NCBI GenBank assembly: GCA_947482805.1 | Contig: CANKLK010000005.1 | Coordinates: forward strand, 1 to 36,399 | DNA from: Flavobacteriaceae bacterium | GTDB lineage: Bacteria > Bacteroidota > Bacteroidia > Flavobacteriales > Flavobacteriaceae | DNA length: 36,399 nt | Reading direction: 5' to 3' | Shown: positions 33,805 to 36,399 of the stretch, piece after piece | Layout: each line of letters opens with the position of its first letter | Position numbering within the stretch: the first letter of the stretch is position 1 | Program-made: the position numbers and the translations under genes | The notes under the pieces: model-generated | The model's database searches: none | What the model was told of the DNA's origin: nothing | Seen by the model: the letters and a program-made list of their open reading frames with translations, nothing else

Positions 33805-34275
33805 ATGAAAGCAAAACTTATCCTACTTTTTTTGTGTGTATACTCTTGGAACACACATGCCCAAATAGATATTCAAAAACGGTTTCAATCCGAATCTCGA
33901 AAATATTATTGTTGGAACAAAGAGTTCGAAAAATACGAACTTAAAGAAACAGAATATGAAAACTCTGTTATTGATATTCGTGAAATAGGTTCCAAAACTA
34001 ATGGTTATATCGTAATCAGCATGAATGATAATGGGCAAGCAAGATTGCATCATGGTTCCATTATTGAATTCACACAAACCAGCGAAGAAGAAGGAACATG
34101 GTTAATACGTTCCAAATTTATGAGAGCAAAATTGGTCTATAATCCAAAAGAAAATACTATTACTTATCTTTATGACGTAGACGGAAAACGCTATAGCAAG
34201 TTGATGATATTTAGTGTTACGCCTGACGCAATTCCAAATGCCAGTTTAAAAACTGTTGCCAATACAGATGATTAA
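33805..34275 (+). CDS. Secreted protein of unknown function
   Basis: A 156-residue protein with a clear signal peptide (1-19, MKAKLILL core, ending NTHAQ). The mature part has a YCWNKEFEKYEL segment and beta-like stretches (GYIVISMNDNGQARLHHG, TWLIRSKFMRAKLVYN, ENTITYLYDVDGKRY), suggesting a small beta-rich periplasmic protein. No family is recognised. I chose the ATG at 33805, since an upstream frame would begin in the tpiA terminator. It lies between tpiA and prmA with its own candidate promoter. Confidence 0.78.
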   Translation: MKAKLILLFLCVYSWNTHAQIDIQKRFQSESRKYYCWNKEFEKYELKETEYENSVIDIREIGSKTNGYIVISMNDNGQARLHHGSIIEFTQTSEEEGTWLIRSKFMRAKLVYNPKENTITYLYDVDGKRYSKLMIFSVTPDAIPNASLKTVANTDD

Positions 34276-34313
34276 TTTTTTTTGAAATGACTTTATAGTA
34301 GTCTTGCGATTGT

Positions 34314-34321
34314 TACCTTTG
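34314..34321 (+). promoter_or_regulatory. -7 element of prmA
   Basis: TACCTTTG is a perfect TAnnTTTG ending 11 bases before the ATG at 34333. The -33 region holds TTTA, not TTTG. Confidence 0.48.
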
Positions 34322-34332
34322 CAAAAAAAAGA

Positions 34333-35166
34333 ATGTCAAACATCTATTTAGCATACCATTTTTCGGTTGACCCAAAAGAACCAGGTTCCGAAATTTTAAT
34401 CGCAGAACTTGGTGAAAAACCTTTTGAAAGTTTCATGGAAACCGAAAATGGATTTAGTGCCTATATTCAAAAAGACCTTTGGACTAAAAATATATTAGAT
34501 GATATTTATTTGTTACATTCTCCTGACTTTACTATTTCCCATACAATCGAAGAAATTGAGCAAGTCAATTGGAATGAGGAATGGGAAAAAAACTTCGAGC
34601 CAATCGATGTAAATGGTAAATGCCATGTTCGCGCACCTTTCCACCCAAAAACTTATGCCGAATTTGATATAGTAATCGAACCAAAAATGAGCTTCGGAAC
34701 TGGTCATCATGAAACTACACATATGATGATTCAACATCTTTTAGAAACTAATGTTTCTAATTTAAAAACACTAGACATGGGTTGCGGAACAGCTATTTTG
34801 GCAATACTTGCCGAAATGAAAGGTGCCAAACCTATTGACGCCATCGATATAGATAATTGGTGTTACTTGAATTCTATTGAAAATGCAGAACGTAATAATT
34901 GCCATGAAATCTCTGTTTATGAGGGCGATGCTTCTTTATTAAAAGGAAATAAATATGACCTGATAATTGCCAATATCAATCGCAATATATTATTAAATGA
35001 CATGCAACAATACGTGGATTGTTTAAACAAAAACGGAATCCTTTTATTAAGTGGTTTCTATAATGAAGACATTCCATTTATTGATGAGTCCTGCACCGAA
35101 AAAGGATTGACATTTGTTAAAAAATTCGAAAGAAATAATTGGGTTTCGTTGAAATATGTAAATTAG
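34333..35166 (+). CDS. prmA: Ribosomal protein L11 methyltransferase
   Basis: A 277-residue SAM-dependent enzyme that methylates several amino groups of ribosomal protein L11. An N-terminal recognition domain (about 1-95) is followed by the catalytic Rossmann domain with FGTGHHETTH (121-130), SAM loop DMGCGTAIL (148-156), acidic DAIDIDNW (169-176) and the IANINRN motif (212-218). It is followed after 37 bases by clpS, and the two are probably on one transcript. Confidence 0.94.
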   Translation: MSNIYLAYHFSVDPKEPGSEILIAELGEKPFESFMETENGFSAYIQKDLWTKNILDDIYLLHSPDFTISHTIEEIEQVNWNEEWEKNFEPIDVNGKCHVRAPFHPKTYAEFDIVIEPKMSFGTGHHETTHMMIQHLLETNVSNLKTLDMGCGTAILAILAEMKGAKPIDAIDIDNWCYLNSIENAERNNCHEISVYEGDASLLKGNKYDLIIANINRNILLNDMQQYVDCLNKNGILLLSGFYNEDIPFIDESCTEKGLTFVKKFERNNWVSLKYVN

Positions 35167-35203
35167 CTTTCGAAAATTTTACACCTTGTATAACGATATG
35201 AAA

Positions 35204-35479
35204 ATGAGTACTATCGAAAAAGTTCAGGAAGACGTTTTAGTTGAAGAACAAATAGGAATTAATAACGAAATCGTATTGTATAACGATGATGTCAACACTT
35301 TTGATCATGTGATTGACACATTGATTCGGGTATGTAATCATACTCCGGAACAAGCCGAACAATGTGCCATTTTAGTTCACTATAAAGGAAAATGTACTGT
35401 AAAAACAGGTTCGATTGATGAACTAAAACCACAATGCACTCAACTTTTAGAAGCTGGCTTAAGCGCTGAAATTATATAA
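35204..35479 (+). CDS. clpS: ClpS adaptor of the ClpAP/ClpCP protease
   Basis: A 91-residue adaptor that delivers N-degron substrates to a Clp ATPase. The binding pocket is visible as LYNDDVNTFDHVI (N27, D28, D29) and H59 in ILVHYKGKC; the C-terminus KPQCTQLLEAGLSAEI is typical. I chose the ATG at 35204 (MSTIEKVQ); an ATG at 35198 and a TTG at 35186 are also in frame. It follows prmA on the same strand. Confidence 0.93.
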   Translation: MSTIEKVQEDVLVEEQIGINNEIVLYNDDVNTFDHVIDTLIRVCNHTPEQAEQCAILVHYKGKCTVKTGSIDELKPQCTQLLEAGLSAEII

Positions 35480-35484
35480 AGTTT

Positions 35485-35556
35485 AACCACTAAGAAACAC
35501 AAAAAAGGCACAAAGCGCACTACAAAACTAAGTGAACTTGTGCCTTTTTCTTGGTT
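35485..35556. terminator. Bidirectional hairpin between clpS and the convergent unknown gene
   Basis: An inner 12-bp perfect stem (AAAAAGGCACAA at 35502-35513 with its complement at 35538-35549) closes a 24-base loop and has T or A runs at both sides. Outer ends AACCA (35485-35489) and TGGTT (35552-35556) also pair. It can terminate both genes. It resembles the inverted-repeat elements at 8703-8827 and 28260-28317 in its ends. Confidence 0.6.
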
Positions 35557-35570
35557 ATCTTTGTCCTTAA

Positions 35571-36002
35571 TTAGCTTTTAAACTTCCAATCAAACTCGTC
35601 TTTGTCATTGATAATGGCTCCAATTTCAACCCGTATAACATCATCGTATTCAGATTGTAAAATCAACCAGTTACTTTCATTGAAGTGATTTTCTGTAGTA
35701 TCAAAATCTTCCTTTGTCCAGGATTTAAATGGCAATTCATTTTTAACATCTTCTATATTTCTTCCAATAATTTTTTTATCCAAAATGGTGGAATCAGGAT
35801 GCGAGCAAATTATATAACCCAAACGAAATGCTTCGTCTTCATAAAAGGTTAAACTCAGTTTTTCCTTATTATACAAACAAATAACGTTGTCATCTTCATC
35901 CTTATATAGCTTGTTAGGTTTGCCGTAAATCAATTCAACATCCTTTTGCTTCATTCCAAAAAGCAATTTATCGACACCGTTTTTTAGGTTGATAGTCATC
36001 AT
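35571..36002 (-). CDS. Protein of unknown function next to purM
   Basis: A 143-residue acidic cytoplasmic protein without signal or membrane segments. The N-terminus holds GMKQKDVELIYGKPNKLYKD, reminiscent of the BamE-like 'GM..V....GkP' turn, followed by a beta-rich region (NVICLYNKEKLSLTFYED) and a C-terminal half with SEYDDVIRVEIGAI. No family is recognised with confidence. I chose the ATG at 36002, eight bases after the purM stop; an ATG at 36035 would overlap purM by 26 bases. It appears to follow purM on one transcript. Confidence 0.7.
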   Translation of the reverse strand: MMTINLKNGVDKLLFGMKQKDVELIYGKPNKLYKDEDDNVICLYNKEKLSLTFYEDEAFRLGYIICSHPDSTILDKKIIGRNIEDVKNELPFKSWTKEDFDTTENHFNESNWLILQSEYDDVIRVEIGAIINDKDEFDWKFKS

Positions 36003-36009
36003 TTCGATT

Positions 36010-36399
36010 TTAATACTCAAACTTTCCAAACTCACTAGTTATAGTAAGTTTTTTATTTTCACTTGCCTCTACTCTACCTACAATTTGAGCCTCAACACCA
36101 AAAGATTTTGAGATATCGATTATATCATTTACAATTTCTTTTGGAACATATAATTCCATTCGGTGGCCGCAGTTAAAGACTTGATACATTTCTTTCCAAT
36201 TCGTTTTGGATTGTTCTTGTATCAATTTGAAAAGTGGCGGAACGGGAAAAAGATTGTCTTTTATTACATGAACTTTATCTACAAAATGAAGCACTTTTGT
36301 TTGTGCTCCACCGGAACAATGCACCATTCCGTGGATGTCTTTTGGTGTGTATTTGTTTAGAATAGTTTTAATGATTGGGGCGTATGTTCTAGTTGGTGA
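36010..36399 (-). CDS. purM: Phosphoribosylformylglycinamidine cyclo-ligase, C-terminal part (5' end outside window)
   Basis: The frame is open to the window edge and ends at TAA 36010-36012, giving the last 129 residues of AIR synthetase. This ATP-dependent enzyme closes the imidazole ring in purine synthesis. Recognisable motifs are TRTYAPIIK, IHGMVHCSGGAQTKVL and FNCGHRMELYVP, in family order. The N-terminal domain lies beyond the window. Its neighbour downstream on the same strand is a protein of unknown function, eight bases away. Confidence 0.9.
   Translation of the reverse strand, partial: SPTRTYAPIIKTILNKYTPKDIHGMVHCSGGAQTKVLHFVDKVHVIKDNLFPVPPLFKLIQEQSKTNWKEMYQVFNCGHRMELYVPKEIVNDIIDISKSFGVEAQIVGRVEASENKKLTITSEFGKFEY

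Overview
The window reads as a chromosomal segment of a Flavobacterium-like member of the Bacteroidota. The evidence is the low GC content, the many gene starts preceded by the phylum's TAnnTTTG -7 element instead of a strong ribosome binding site, a protein with a type B C-terminal sorting domain of the type IX secretion system, a tandem DUF1599 protein, a MauE/DoxX-thioredoxin fusion and an OstA-like LPS-transport protein. There are 37 supported protein genes, two of them cut by the window edges. I see no rRNA, tRNA, CRISPR array, insertion sequence or prophage, and no gene-free stretch longer than 300 bases.

Layout. Positions 1-3224 hold a large secreted TPR protein (minus, 3' end missing) and a solitary ftsE-type ABC ATPase. 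Positions 3193-13900 are a cell-surface glycan region. It contains a GT-C-like membrane protein translationally coupled to a 2-oxoglutarate/Fe(II) oxygenase, two coupled GT2 glycosyltransferases, a GT4 glycosyltransferase coupled to an FdtA-type sugar ketoisomerase, a lone opposite-strand glycosyltransferase, a Wzx flippase, a hexapeptide acetyltransferase, an FdtB-type aminotransferase and a FemAB-like GNAT protein. FdtA + FdtB + an acetyltransferase is the known route to a dTDP-3-acetamido-3,6-dideoxyhexose, so I infer that this glycan carries such a sugar. The earlier dTDP-glucose steps and a polymerase are not in the window. Positions 14013-15803 encode a T9SS-secreted surface protein.

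Positions 15840-36399 are mainly housekeeping: TrmH-type RNA methyltransferase, Rel/SpoT, Fur, small membrane protein, purA, secreted alpha-amylase, OstA-like protein, class III aminotransferase, TPR protein, aroE, rlmH, a lipoprotein coupled to folP, then divergently an operon of DUF1599, MauE/DoxX-thioredoxin, small membrane protein, TlpA-like thioredoxin and tpiA, then a secreted protein of unknown function, prmA, clpS, an unknown protein and the end of purM.

The most unusual non-coding signal is that many intergenic gaps are built from short tandemly repeated words (unit lengths 7, 8, 9, 14 and 20 bp) sitting just upstream of promoters, or folded into long inverted repeats whose ends resemble AACCA...TGGTT. 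One such inverted repeat (two perfect 18-bp arms) lies between divergent glycosyltransferase genes in the glycan locus.
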